A DNA stretch of 64,000 nucleotides from Anaerobaca lacustris (GCF_030012215.1 NZ_JASCXX010000013.1:1-64000); one strand, 5' to 3'; counted from the stretch's first letter, positions 7,608 through 17,336 are shown. The notes: a model not told the origin generated them from the letters alone. Numbers and translations are program-made.

Positions 7608-8360
7608 ATGGGCATAGAGGCGACAAAGGAAAACTCACATGGCGGCTCGGAGGGGGGAGCTGCCGGTACGGTGACGGATGCGACGGCGGCGGTGCGGTTT
7701 GCGATCGGAGGCCTGCTGCGGTTCCTCTCGCATGCCGAGACGTTGCGGGTCTTTGAGCGGGCCTGCGTGCGTGCCGGCGTGCCCGTCAAGTACTCGCAGG
7801 GGTTCAATCCGCATCCGAAGCTGTCTCTGCCGCTGCCGCGGCCGGTCGGGGTGGCGTCGGACGACGAGCTTCTGGTCCTGAGGGTGTTCGACGCCGGCGG
7901 AATCCCCGTCGAGGACGGCCCGGACGGGGCGCGCCGCGCGTGGCAGACCCGGACGAAGGAGGCCTTGAACGAGGCGCTTCCGAGCGGCATCGAGATCCAT
8001 TCGGTTGCGACGATGAAGTCGAGCGCATCGTTTCGGCCGGAGTCGGCGCGGTATGTCTTCAACCTCGGCCGTGCGGACGGCCGTGAGGACCTTGGCGCCT
8101 TGCGAGAGAGAATCCACGATATTATGGCCCGCGACCGCCTGGAGGTGGAACGGGCAGCGCCGCGGCGCCAGGGACGCCGGGTGGACATCCGGCCGTTTCT
8201 GAACGCCGTGGAGCTGCAGGAGACTCGGGCCATTGTCGAGTGCGGCATCAGCGACGCCGGCTCCGTCCGGGTCGATGAGCTGATGCCACTGCTGCAACTG
8301 ACGCCGCAGGACCTCGACGGGCCCGTGCGGCGTCGCGACGTCGTATGGACGATCACATGA
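7608..8360 (+). CDS. DUF2344 (TIGR03936) radical SAM-associated protein
   Basis: A 250-residue protein. After about 25 linker-like residues it shows the family pattern: VRFAIGGLLRFLSHAETLRVFERA, then KYSQGFNPHPKLSLPLPRPVG, both diagnostic of DUF2344. In many bacteria this domain is fused to or encoded beside a radical SAM protein and lies directly before rng/rne. Here only the DUF2344 part is present, immediately before RNase G/E (58 bp gap), and no radical SAM gene is nearby. The molecular function is not established; conserved linkage suggests a link to tRNA or RNA metabolism. Confidence 0.85.
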   Translation: MGIEATKENSHGGSEGGAAGTVTDATAAVRFAIGGLLRFLSHAETLRVFERACVRAGVPVKYSQGFNPHPKLSLPLPRPVGVASDDELLVLRVFDAGGIPVEDGPDGARRAWQTRTKEALNEALPSGIEIHSVATMKSSASFRPESARYVFNLGRADGREDLGALRERIHDIMARDRLEVERAAPRRQGRRVDIRPFLNAVELQETRAIVECGISDAGSVRVDELMPLLQLTPQDLDGPVRRRDVVWTIT

Positions 8361-8418
8361 CCTTCGAATCCGCCGGCCCTCCGCCGCGGAATCGCCATAG
8401 AAGACGAGGACGTAGACT

Positions 8419-9945
8419 ATGTCACGAGAGATGCTAATCAACGTTGCCGAGCGAGAGGAGTGCCGGGTGGCCGTGGTGGAAAACGGCTCGCTCGAAGAAC
8501 TCTACGTGGAACGCGCCAGCGTCGGCGCCCACGTCGGCAATATCTACAAAGGGCGGGTCGTCAACATCGAGTCCGGAATCCAGGCCGCCTTCATCGACAT
8601 CGGGATCGATCGAAACGGCTTTCTCCATATCTCCGACGTGCACCCCCGGTACTTTCCCAACATGAAGAGCAACGTGCTCGAAAACATCGGACGGCGCCAG
8701 GCCCTCAAGGACCGGCCCCCGATGCAGAACTGCCTGCGAAGGGGCCAGGAGCTGGTCGTCCAGGTGACCAAGGAAGGTCTCAAGACGAAGGGGCCGACGC
8801 TGAGCACGTACCTGGCGCTGCCGGGCAAGCACCTGGTGATGATGCCGTGGATGAAGGGGTATGGCATCTCGCACAAGATCGAGGACGAGCAGGAGCGCAA
8901 GCGTCTGGCGGAGGTGTTCGACGAAAGCGGCTCGCCCAAGGGGACGGGCTACATCATCCGCACCGCCGGACAGGGGGCGTCGAAACGCGACATTCAGAAC
9001 GACCTGAGATATCTCAAGCGACTCTGGCATGCCGTGCAGACGCGCATCGACAGCGAAAAGGCGCCGGGCGATATCTACCAGGAATCCGACCTGGTCATTC
9101 GGGCCCTGCGGGACGTGCTGAACACGAAGGTCACCAAGATCGTCTGTGACTCGGACAGCACCGTCCGAAAGATCAAGGACTTCCTGTCGATCGCGATGCC
9201 GCGGCTGAAACCGAAACTGATGCACTACGACGGGAAGATTCCCCTGTTCCACAAGTACCAGATCGAGGGCGAGATCGCCAAGGTCCAGTCTCGCTCGGTC
9301 GAGTTGAAGTGCGGCGGTTCGATCGTGATCGAGCAGACCGAGGCGCTGGTCTCGATCGACGTCAACAGCGGGCGCCATCGCAAGCAGGAAGGCGCCGAGC
9401 AGACGGCGTTCGAGAGCAACATGGAGGCGGCCGTCGAGATCGCCCGGCAACTGCGGCTGCGCGACCTCGGGGGGCTGATCGTCTGCGACTTCATCGACAT
9501 GCGCAGCCAGAAGCACCGCAAGGAGGTCGAGCGCGCCTTCCGCGAGGCGGTCCGGACGGACCGGGCCCGCGCCAAGATCCTGCGGATCAGCCGGTTCGGC
9601 GTCATCGAGATGACCCGCCAGCGGATGCGACCGTCGCTGCATCTGAGCACGTATCTGGCCTGCCCGCATTGCGCCGGGACCGGCTTCGTCAAGAGCCATG
9701 AGTCGCTGGCCCTGGAGATCATTCGCCTGTTGAATCTGGCGGTCTCGCAGGAGCACATCAAACGGATCGAGCTGTCCGTCTCGCCGGAGGTCGCCGACTA
9801 CCTGCAAAACGAGAAACGGACTGCCATCGCCCAGATCGAGCAGCTTGCCGAGAAACGCGTCATCATCCATTCCTCGCCCGATTGCGTCGGCGAAGAGCGC
9901 CAGCTCATCTGCTACAACGAACGAGGCGGCGAAGTGAAATTGTAA
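8419..9945 (+). CDS. rng: Ribonuclease E/G family protein
   Basis: A 508-residue protein of RNase G length. It starts with MLINVAEREECRVAVVENG, then an S1 domain (VGNIYKGRVVNIESGIQAAFIDIG.DRNGFLHISDV) with an inserted segment near residues 77-110. The catalytic aspartates are in SIDVNSGRH and GGLIVCDFIDM, which coordinate magnesium in this family. The zinc-link CPHCAGTG near the C-terminus promotes dimerisation. There is no long disordered C-terminal scaffold as in E. coli RNase E. It cleaves single-stranded RNA at AU-rich sites and acts in rRNA maturation and mRNA decay. Confidence 0.95.
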   Translation: MSREMLINVAEREECRVAVVENGSLEELYVERASVGAHVGNIYKGRVVNIESGIQAAFIDIGIDRNGFLHISDVHPRYFPNMKSNVLENIGRRQALKDRPPMQNCLRRGQELVVQVTKEGLKTKGPTLSTYLALPGKHLVMMPWMKGYGISHKIEDEQERKRLAEVFDESGSPKGTGYIIRTAGQGASKRDIQNDLRYLKRLWHAVQTRIDSEKAPGDIYQESDLVIRALRDVLNTKVTKIVCDSDSTVRKIKDFLSIAMPRLKPKLMHYDGKIPLFHKYQIEGEIAKVQSRSVELKCGGSIVIEQTEALVSIDVNSGRHRKQEGAEQTAFESNMEAAVEIARQLRLRDLGGLIVCDFIDMRSQKHRKEVERAFREAVRTDRARAKILRISRFGVIEMTRQRMRPSLHLSTYLACPHCAGTGFVKSHESLALEIIRLLNLAVSQEHIKRIELSVSPEVADYLQNEKRTAIAQIEQLAEKRVIIHSSPDCVGEERQLICYNERGGEVKL

Positions 9946-9956
9946 GTCCCGCGTGC

Positions 9957-10071
9957 GTGGCCGCCTCAAGCTCGAAGAGCTTGGGGATGGCAGGCTTGCT
10001 CGCCGCACCGATGGCACGGAACCGCCGGGGCGGTGAACCATCCCCAAACGCTGCGTGTTTGAGGCCGCCAC
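9957..10071. repeat. Nested inverted-repeat element between rng and kdsD
   Basis: The outer arms (9957-9969 and 10059-10071) match at 12 of 13 positions. An inner pair, TTGGGGATGG (9981-9990) and CCATCCCCAA (10038-10047), is perfect. CAAGCTC/GAGCTTG makes a stem at 9967-9983 and ACCGC/GCGGT makes one at 10021-10034. The whole could fold into a branched structure or be a small miniature mobile element. Confidence 0.65.
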
Positions 10072-10172
10072 ACGTGGGCCGATTGGTCTTGACCGGGCGG
10101 GCCGGATGCCGTACAAAGGCCCACTCGGGGGATGTGGTAAGCGACCGATGGACTCCAGCGATCTGGCAGAGC

Positions 10173-11177
10173 ATGAAAACTGACGAACTTCATAGTACCG
10201 TGGAATTCGACCTGGATTACGCCCGGACGGTGATCGGCGCCGAGGCCGAGGCGATTGCGGCGATGGCGCCGATTGTGGACGAGTCGTTCGCGCGCGCCGT
10301 CGCGATGATCTATCATTGCACCGGCTCGTGCATCGTCAGCGGGATCGGCAAGGCGGGGATCATCGGGCGCAAGATCAGCGCCACGCTGGCCTCGACGGGG
10401 ACGCCGAGCCATTTTCTTCATCCGGCCGAGGCCGTCCACGGCGATCTGGGCCGGCTGCGGCCGAACGACATCGTGATCGTGCTCAGCTACGGCGGCGAGA
10501 CCGACGAGATCATTCGCCTGATCAACCTGGTCAAACAGCTTCAGATCCGCCTGATCGCCGTGACCGGCGACTGGGATTCGACGTTGAGCCGGTACAGCGA
10601 CGTGGTCCTGTGCATGGGCAAGGTCCATGAGGCCTGCCCGCTCGGGGTCGCGCCCAGCGTTTCGACGACCTGCATGCTGGCGCTCGGCGATGCGCTGGCG
10701 TTCACCGTGATGAAGGCGCGGAAGTTTCGCGTCGAGGATTACGTTCGGTTCCATCCGGGCGGCTCGCTCGGCCGCACGCTGATGACGGTCGAGCAGTCGA
10801 TGATGTTTCAGCCGGGTGAGAAGCTTCCCCTGGCGCGCATCGACGACACGGTCGCGGCGATGCTGGCGGCGACCCGCGACGTGAAACGCCACGGCGCGGT
10901 GATGGTGGTCGATGGCGACGGTCGCCTGGCCGGGATCGTCACCGACGGCGACCTGCGACGGCTCGTGACCCAGGAGGGGGCCGCCGGCTTCGAACGCCGC
11001 GTCGGCGACGTGATGACCGCCGGATGCAAACGGATTCGAGCCGATGCCCTCGCCGCCGAGGCCACGGCCCTCTTCCACAAGTACCGCATCGACGAGCTGC
11101 CCGTGGTGGACGGCGAGGACCGCCCCCTCGGACTGATCGACGTGCAGGACATCGTGACGATCAAGGTGGTGGGATGA
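10173..11177 (+). CDS. kdsD: Arabinose-5-phosphate isomerase, KpsF/GutQ family
   Basis: A 334-residue protein: an N-terminal SIS domain (SCIVSGIGKAGIIGRKIS, then STGTPSHFLHPAEAVHGDLG and VLSYGGETDEI) followed by two CBS domains. ARIDDTVAAMLAATRD starts the first and a second ends with DELPVVDGEDRPLGLIDVQD. It converts ribulose-5-phosphate to arabinose-5-phosphate, the first step to KDO. The ATG at 10173 gives the normal length of the family; the frame is open upstream through the inverted-repeat element. Its stop overlaps the kdsC start (ATGA), and no recognisable ribosome site precedes kdsC. Confidence 0.93.
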   Translation: MKTDELHSTVEFDLDYARTVIGAEAEAIAAMAPIVDESFARAVAMIYHCTGSCIVSGIGKAGIIGRKISATLASTGTPSHFLHPAEAVHGDLGRLRPNDIVIVLSYGGETDEIIRLINLVKQLQIRLIAVTGDWDSTLSRYSDVVLCMGKVHEACPLGVAPSVSTTCMLALGDALAFTVMKARKFRVEDYVRFHPGGSLGRTLMTVEQSMMFQPGEKLPLARIDDTVAAMLAATRDVKRHGAVMVVDGDGRLAGIVTDGDLRRLVTQEGAAGFERRVGDVMTAGCKRIRADALAAEATALFHKYRIDELPVVDGEDRPLGLIDVQDIVTIKVVG

Positions 11178-11686
11178 CGAACCTCGATGCGATCGAGTTG
11201 CTGGTCCTCGACGTGGACGGCGTGCTGAGCGACGGGCAGTTGGTCCTCCACGGCGACGGCAGCGAGAGCAAGTGTTTCCACACCCACGACGGGCATGGGA
11301 TTCGCATGTGGCAGCGGGCCGGCGGCAAGACGGCCCTGTTGAGCGGACGCTATTCCGAGCCGACGCAGCGACGAGCCGATCAACTGGAGATCGCCCACGT
11401 CATCCAGGACTGCCACTTCAAGCTGCCGGCGTTGCAGAAGCTGCTCGACGCGCTGCATCTGAAGCCGGAGAACGTCGCCTACATTGGCGACGATCTGCCC
11501 GATCTGCCGCCGATCCGGTTCGTCGCCCTGGGGATCGCGCCGGCCAACGCCGTCGATGAGGTCAAGCAGGAGGCCGACTACGTCACCACGCGGCCCGGCG
11601 GGCAGGGGGCGGTGCGCGAAGCGATCGAGTACATCCTCAAGAACTCCGGCCGATGGCAGGCCCTGATGGAACGATATCTCGCGTAG
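11174..11686 (+). CDS. kdsC: KDO-8-phosphate phosphatase (KdsC family HAD hydrolase)
   Basis: A 170-residue HAD phosphatase without a cap domain. Motif I is LLVLDVDGVLSDG (D15 and D17 by position), motif II is the serine in TALLSGR, and motif III/IV is VAYIGDDLPDLP. The substrate-side pattern FHTHDGHGI is typical of KdsC. It hydrolyses KDO-8-phosphate to KDO. The start overlaps kdsD by four bases (ATGA), so the two are translationally coupled. KdsA and KdsB genes are not in the window. KDO use implies some lipopolysaccharide-like or capsule-like glycan. Confidence 0.92.
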   Translation: MTNLDAIELLVLDVDGVLSDGQLVLHGDGSESKCFHTHDGHGIRMWQRAGGKTALLSGRYSEPTQRRADQLEIAHVIQDCHFKLPALQKLLDALHLKPENVAYIGDDLPDLPPIRFVALGIAPANAVDEVKQEADYVTTRPGGQGAVREAIEYILKNSGRWQALMERYLA

Positions 11687-11692
11687 CCGCGA

Positions 11693-13879
11693 GTGGATGG
11701 GGCGGATACCGTGAATCTACGAAAAGTCTCAATCGGGTTCGTTGTCCTGGGCGTGATGATCCTGGCCTATCTGGGCTACATGCAGATGGCCGGCGGGCCG
11801 GCGATGGACGGGGACGTGCGCGACAGGCTCGTCGAGTCCGCTCGCGACGGCGGCCCGTCCGAGCCAGGCGGCGAAATGGGCCAGATCGGCGAGGTCGGCA
11901 TCGGGGGCGTCCGCCAGACGCGCCTGTTCCACACGGACCACACCGGCCGCATCGACCGCGAGTTCGGCTTCGAGGAACTGCTGTACAGCGAAGGCAACCA
12001 GTGGATCATCACGAACCCGTACATGAAGCTGTTCCTCGGCGAGGTCAACTGCCGGGTCACCGCCGATCGCGGCCAGCTCGAACTCGACACCGCCTTCGAC
12101 CGGCCCTCGCCGGACGACGCGACCTTCTCCGGCAACGTGATCATTCACATCGCCCCGGCCGACGCGAACGACGCAAGGGACCTGTTCGTCTACCTCGACG
12201 ACGTGGCGTTCATCGCCGAGCAGTCGCTGTTCTCGACGACCGGTGCGGTTCGATTCGTCTCGCGCAGCGCCTTGCTCACCGGACGCGGCATGGAACTGCT
12301 CTACGACGAGTCGCGCAACCGGCTGGAGCTGTTCCGCATCAAGGACCTGGAGAGCCTGCGGCTGCGAAGCGACGAGTTCGCGGCGCTTTCCGACGCCGGC
12401 CCGCGCCGCGAGCGCTCGACGGAGACAGGTTCGGAGGATGCCGCTGCACCGGTCGAGCGCCCGACCACGGCGCGGGCGACTGCCGACGCCGTGCAGGATT
12501 CCTACGAGTGTGTCTTCCATCGGAACGTCAGCATCACGACGCCCGAGCAGGAGGTTATCGCCAAGGACCGCCTGGTGATCGGCAACATTCTCTGGTCCGG
12601 GTCGCGGGCCGACGAGCCCAAGGCCGATGCCGCCTCTCCCGTCGCCGCTGCACCGCTGCCGGCGCCCGAGCCGAACGAATTGCCGTTTCCGGGACCGAAG
12701 GCGATGGACACGCGTCCGTCGCCGGCCGAGGCGCTGCATGCGATCCCCGACTCGTTCTTCGACATCGTCGTCACCTGTGACGGCGGGTTCGTCGTCGCGC
12801 CGAAGGGCTCGCGCAGCCTGGAGCCCGATCTGGGCGCGCTGGGGCTCGACACGGTCGCGACGGCGGCCGACGCGAACCAGCCGGCGGTGGTGGACCCGAA
12901 CCTCCAGCGGCTCGTCGCCCATCGCATCGACCTGGACGTTTCGACGACGGACCTGACGATGACCGGCCCGGTCAGCATGGCGTTCGCGCTCGATCCGAAC
13001 GAGCTGACCGGACGCGACCCGGACGCCGAGCGGATGCCCGTGACGATCAGCGCCCAGGACGCGGTGCGGTTCATCGCGGCCTCGAACCGCATCCAGCTCG
13101 ACGGCAACTGCATCGTGACGCTGCACAAGAGCGAGTCGGACCTCGACTACGAGTACATCCTCACGGCCCCGATGCTGGCGGTCGATCTGTTCGAGGACCC
13201 CAACGCCCGGTCGGGCAAACAGCGCATCGGCTTGGCGCGGTTCGAGGCGGCCGGCGGGCCCGTCGCGGTGCGCGCCCTGCGGCGTCAGGCGGACGAGCTG
13301 ATCGGCTGGGTCGAGCTCCACTCGCAGCGTCTGGATTTCGAGAACGACGCCCAGACCTTCGCCGTCACCGGTCCGGGCGAGATCCGCCTGCACAACGGCC
13401 AGGAGCCCGATACACCGGTCGACCCGAACGAGTTCAGCCTGCGCCAGCCGTGCTTCGCCTTCCTGACCGGGTTCGACTCGCTGACCTACTCGGCCCGGAC
13501 CAATACGATCGTCGCCGACGCGAAAGACCGCCAGATCCTGCTCGATTACTTCCCGCAGATCGACGGCAGCTACGACAAGCGGCACGTCCAGGCCGACGCC
13601 GGACGTATCGAGATCGCCCTGACCGAGACCGAACGCGGCCACACCGACCTGCTCTCGCTCACCGCCTCGCAGGGCATCGCCTACGAGGACCCCCTCAATC
13701 GCTTCAACGGCGCGGTCCTGTTCTACGACCACCCCGAGACCCTCGTCACCGTCAACGGCGACAGCCGGCAGCCCTGCTCGTTCAACGGCGCCCCCGTCGA
13801 GCGCATCCGCATGAACCTCAGCACCGGCGCCACCAAAGCCGAAGGCCTCGGCCCCGCCACCATCCAGCTCCGCCCCTGA
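11693..13879 (+). CDS. Large LptC/OstA-like envelope protein
   Basis: A 728-residue protein starting at GTG (11693); GTG at 11711 is an alternative. One N-terminal membrane anchor (about residues 10-32) is followed by a proline- and glycine-rich linker. The long remainder is rich in alternating beta-strand segments such as TFSGNVIIHI, FECVF-type strands and ITTPEQEVIAKDRLVIGN, which resemble LptC/LptA beta-jellyroll repeats. LptC is usually about 190 residues, so this is nearly four times longer. Position directly after kdsD-kdsC (6-bp gap) matches the lpt operon order of proteobacteria (kdsD-kdsC-lptC-lptA). The role in lipopolysaccharide transport is inferred from order and fold impression; no clear lptA or lptB follows. 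Confidence 0.6.
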   Translation: MDGADTVNLRKVSIGFVVLGVMILAYLGYMQMAGGPAMDGDVRDRLVESARDGGPSEPGGEMGQIGEVGIGGVRQTRLFHTDHTGRIDREFGFEELLYSEGNQWIITNPYMKLFLGEVNCRVTADRGQLELDTAFDRPSPDDATFSGNVIIHIAPADANDARDLFVYLDDVAFIAEQSLFSTTGAVRFVSRSALLTGRGMELLYDESRNRLELFRIKDLESLRLRSDEFAALSDAGPRRERSTETGSEDAAAPVERPTTARATADAVQDSYECVFHRNVSITTPEQEVIAKDRLVIGNILWSGSRADEPKADAASPVAAAPLPAPEPNELPFPGPKAMDTRPSPAEALHAIPDSFFDIVVTCDGGFVVAPKGSRSLEPDLGALGLDTVATAADANQPAVVDPNLQRLVAHRIDLDVSTTDLTMTGPVSMAFALDPNELTGRDPDAERMPVTISAQDAVRFIAASNRIQLDGNCIVTLHKSESDLDYEYILTAPMLAVDLFEDPNARSGKQRIGLARFEAAGGPVAVRALRRQADELIGWVELHSQRLDFENDAQTFAVTGPGEIRLHNGQEPDTPVDPNEFSLRQPCFAFLTGFDSLTYSARTNTIVADAKDRQILLDYFPQIDGSYDKRHVQADAGRIEIALTETERGHTDLLSLTASQGIAYEDPLNRFNGAVLFYDHPETLVTVNGDSRQPCSFNGAPVERIRMNLSTGATKAEGLGPATIQLRP

Positions 13880-13907
13880 CCGCCGCCCGGCACGAGGGTG
13901 GCCAAGG

Positions 13908-16900
13908 CTATTGTTCGCTGTGTGGCCAGGGATACGTGTCGGCCTTGACCGCTTCGTAGTTGGCGTCCAACTCCCGCTGCATCAGGATCAACGCCGCGAT
14001 CCGGCGCACCATCTCCGTAACGTATTCCGCTTCCTCGACCTTCAGGCCCCGACCCAGCAGGGCCTTCTCCCGATAGCTCAGCCACTTCTTAACCACCTGA
14101 TACCCCCCGATCCGATACTCCCACACCGCCCTCGGCACGTTCGACCAGTACGCATGCTCGTTCAAAAAGACGTCCAAAATCCCATCCCCAAACGCCCGCC
14201 GCAGTGCCTCGTCGTCTTGGCCTCGAACCTCGACCTTGCCCGACCCCGGCATGCACACGCCCCCTTTGCCCGCATGGCCCCAGCCCGCCATCACGTCCAG
14301 ATGCCCCGCATGCGGGTCCAACGACCCGCCCCCGACACGACAGATCGCGCCGATGTCCCTCAATCGCGAATCGATCTGGCCCGTCGTGACACCGTCCACC
14401 GGCTTCTCGGTATCCAGCAGCGCCGCGATCCGCCGCCCCAGCGCCGCCGATGCCAACAACGCCGCCTTCATCCCCGGCAGCGGTACCCGAGGCCAGCCCT
14501 GACGCAACGCAAAACCATTGTCAGCGACATAAGCGCCTGAGAAAAAGGTGGCCAAGCACTCGAAGAACAAATCGTCTGCACTTGCAGACAAGCTGTCCAG
14601 GTACGCTCGCGCGCATGGGGAGAGATTTGCACGTGTAGTCCCGCTGTTCTGCGAGAAGAGGTCGTCTGTCCCTGCGATTACCTTGAGATAGATTGGGAAG
14701 AGGTTCGCGCCGTACTCATAGAGATGCCGGCAGCCCAGACTGGCGGTTGCCAGAGGTGGGTCATAGTCGCGCCGATGGTGCTGAGCCCCCGCCAGCCAGA
14801 CATTGCCGCGATAGACATGGGGAAAGTAGTCAACCCTCTTCTCATCCAGCAGCTTTGTCTCTGGCTCCCAATACAGCCATCGCATATCAAAGGGGCGATA
14901 TGCATAGCGTACGATACCATCGGTGAGGCGACCCCGCCTTAGCAGGACATCACGGGTTTGTCTCGCCGTGTAACGCCGACCTTCCTGCATCACAACAGGG
15001 TATTGTCTCATGATCTCATCGTGAGAAAGCTCACGGTTGAAATACGTGTCGATACGTTCATTCAGACGTTCGCGGTCGATATCGACCAAGAACTCATCTC
15101 GACATGTCTGTACGCCGGGAAACGAAACGGGGAACACGTCGGGCAAAGACGGCCACGTCATGTAATCCTGATCGATGCGGATCGGGGAGTATGGGTATCC
15201 GACCGATACTTGCGGGCTGAGCGTTTCGTATTCAGCCTGTTCTTCCTCTCGCGCATTTCGCTGGATTTCGGCGTGCTTGCCCTTGCCCCACAGGTGGCGG
15301 AAGCTCAGGGTGCGGCAGTGTACTTCCTCATCGGGGGCCTTTGGCGTACTGAGAACGAGCAGGGCGATGGCGGTGCCGACCTGGATTCCTTCACGGTTCT
15401 GCTCCGTGGAGAAGATACTTGGGTCCGGCTCGCCCCACGGCGTCAGCTTGCCCGTCTTGTACTTGTCGCCATTGAGGCAATCGATCCATATCCTGTCGAA
15501 CGCCTCCAGGTAGCGTTCGCGCATACCGGTATGGGAGAGGCCCTCAAGCCAGGAATAATTGGAGATGTAGCAGATGACGCCCTTGCCGGTCTTTTCGACG
15601 ATGCGCCGCTCCGCCATCCGGAAGAAACGGATGTAAAGGTCGTTGAGACCCTGCCCTTCGGGCTTCGGCGCGCGTTTGGTCGTTCGGTAAGATGTCACGA
15701 GGTCGCGCTCTTCCTGAATAGCCGTTCCGGCGAATCCATTGTAGGGCGGATTGCCGAGGATCACGAGAATCCGGGCCTGCTGTTTGATCTCGTTCGCCTT
15801 GTCACGTTCGGCCTTGAGTTCGGGAAACGGCAACAGGGTCTTGGGGTCTTCCAGCGGTTCCCACCCGGTCAGGGCGTTGGTCAGATAGACGCCGGCGCGT
15901 TCGCTGCCATCGGGGTTCAGGGGGGCATCGAGCTGGCGCAGCAGCAGGCCAAGTTGCAGGTGCGAGATCACGAAGGGGGCCGGGAGGATTTCAAAGCCAA
16001 AGACGCGCTCCATCGCCGCCTTCTTGAGGCGCTGCGCGGTCAGGGCGCTGCGGCCTTTGTCCTGCAGGGTCTTGTGGATTCGCTTTAGCGTCTCGACGAG
16101 ATAGGCGCCGGTTCCGCAGCAGGGGTCGAGGATGACGACCTGCTCATCGGCCAGACCGTCGGCGATGTTGAGCTCTTCGCGGAGCACGCGCTCGACGCGC
16201 TCGACCTGATATTGCACGATCTCCGGCGGCGTGTACCAGACGCCCAGATCCTTGCGCAGCTCGGGGTCGTAGGCCTTGAGGAATGGCTCATAGAAGTACT
16301 GCACCGCATGCTCGTCCTCGAACCGGCTGAAGAAGGCGGCCCGATCCACGCGGTTGAGCACGACTCCCGCACAGTCGAGGACTTCGTCGATGCCGAGCGG
16401 CTTGAGCCGCTTGGGCATGGCGATCTGATCGAAGAGAGTGGCGATCATCGGCACGTGCAGGGTCCAGGCGGTGTCGTGCCAGCGGAATTTGTACCCGGGC
16501 CGGTCGCGGTGCTCGCGGCTCCAGAGCACCCACGAGCTGAACACGCCGTAAAACAGCGTCTGCACCAGCGTCGCCCGGAAGAAGTGCTCGCCCTTGTCGC
16601 CCTCGAACTTCATCCCGAGTGCCTCTTCGAGCGCCTTCTTGAGGCCCTCCAGCGCGGGCAGGTGGGCCTTTTCCTCGACGCGGAACCGCGCCTCGCGGGC
16701 GTAAGAGGCGAGGAACCACGCCAGGTCTTCGGGTTCCGTCAGGGGTGCGGCGTGCAGCATCACCCGGCGGAGGAATTCGACGAGACGCGGGCCGTGCTCG
16801 CGGGCCGTCTTGTGCGGATGGGCAAGCATCGCATGGAAGGCGTTCTCGCTTTCGGCCAAACGGAACGATTCCAGCCGCAGCGCTTTGCCCGCCTCATCGC

Positions 16901-17303
16901 GCCCGATGAGCACGAAGTCACGGTAGTTCGTGACCAGCACCAGATTGTATCGCTTCCAGTACTTGGAGACCTGGGCGCTTTCGCTGCGGGCAAACGAGTC
17001 GTCGTCCCACGGCTTGCACTCGATCACGCCGCGCGACGGCAACTGCCCTTCGATCGGCAGCGTGTCCTTGGCCCGCTGGAACTGATCGGCCGTGAACAGG
17101 CCGAAATCCGGGGTCCCGGCCCCGGTGTTCTTGAGCTGACCGACGCAACGTACACGCGGCTTGAGCTTGCTGCCGATCTCGTCCAGGAGCTTCTGCATCG
17201 CACCGTAGTAGGATTCCTCAGCCACGCCGCCGCCGCTGCGCCAGATCTCGCTCACGTCCTTCAAGTAACTCTCAACCGGGTCCACCGCGATCTTCCCTCT
17301 CAT
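13908..17303 (-). CDS. Type ISP-like restriction-modification protein (nuclease-methyltransferase fusion)
   Basis: A protein of 1131 residues from the ATG at 17303, preferred over GTG at 17324 because the predicted promoter leaves that GTG almost no leader and GAAGG precedes the ATG. The N-terminus holds a PD-(D/E)XK nuclease: TPDFG about 64-68 and IECK about 94-97. The central part is an N6-adenine methyltransferase with LDPCCGTG (about 392-399) and NPPY (about 518-521). The C-terminal half, with RYAYRPFDMRWLYWEPETKLLDE and WEYRIGGYQVVKKWL, matches the specificity region of type ISP enzymes. There is no helicase/translocase, so a type IIG-like, single-protein restriction-methylation enzyme is inferred. 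No separate methylase or helicase gene is adjacent. Confidence 0.85.
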   Translation of the reverse strand: MRGKIAVDPVESYLKDVSEIWRSGGGVAEESYYGAMQKLLDEIGSKLKPRVRCVGQLKNTGAGTPDFGLFTADQFQRAKDTLPIEGQLPSRGVIECKPWDDDSFARSESAQVSKYWKRYNLVLVTNYRDFVLIGRDEAGKALRLESFRLAESENAFHAMLAHPHKTAREHGPRLVEFLRRVMLHAAPLTEPEDLAWFLASYAREARFRVEEKAHLPALEGLKKALEEALGMKFEGDKGEHFFRATLVQTLFYGVFSSWVLWSREHRDRPGYKFRWHDTAWTLHVPMIATLFDQIAMPKRLKPLGIDEVLDCAGVVLNRVDRAAFFSRFEDEHAVQYFYEPFLKAYDPELRKDLGVWYTPPEIVQYQVERVERVLREELNIADGLADEQVVILDPCCGTGAYLVETLKRIHKTLQDKGRSALTAQRLKKAAMERVFGFEILPAPFVISHLQLGLLLRQLDAPLNPDGSERAGVYLTNALTGWEPLEDPKTLLPFPELKAERDKANEIKQQARILVILGNPPYNGFAGTAIQEERDLVTSYRTTKRAPKPEGQGLNDLYIRFFRMAERRIVEKTGKGVICYISNYSWLEGLSHTGMRERYLEAFDRIWIDCLNGDKYKTGKLTPWGEPDPSIFSTEQNREGIQVGTAIALLVLSTPKAPDEEVHCRTLSFRHLWGKGKHAEIQRNAREEEQAEYETLSPQVSVGYPYSPIRIDQDYMTWPSLPDVFPVSFPGVQTCRDEFLVDIDRERLNERIDTYFNRELSHDEIMRQYPVVMQEGRRYTARQTRDVLLRRGRLTDGIVRYAYRPFDMRWLYWEPETKLLDEKRVDYFPHVYRGNVWLAGAQHHRRDYDPPLATASLGCRHLYEYGANLFPIYLKVIAGTDDLFSQNSGTTRANLSPCARAYLDSLSASADDLFFECLATFFSGAYVADNGFALRQGWPRVPLPGMKAALLASAALGRRIAALLDTEKPVDGVTTGQIDSRLRDIGAICRVGGGSLDPHAGHLDVMAGWGHAGKGGVCMPGSGKVEVRGQDDEALRRAFGDGILDVFLNEHAYWSNVPRAVWEYRIGGYQVVKKWLSYREKALLGRGLKVEEAEYVTEMVRRIAALILMQRELDANYEAVKADTYPWPHSEQ

Positions 17304-17336
17304 CGCCTTCACAAACCGAGCCACAACCGGCCCCGT

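Noticed and set aside
5576-8398. Very long antisense open frame over ptsI and the DUF2344 gene
   Set aside because: Composition is arginine- and proline-rich with no domain, and the plus-strand genes are certain. It is a GC-rich shadow.
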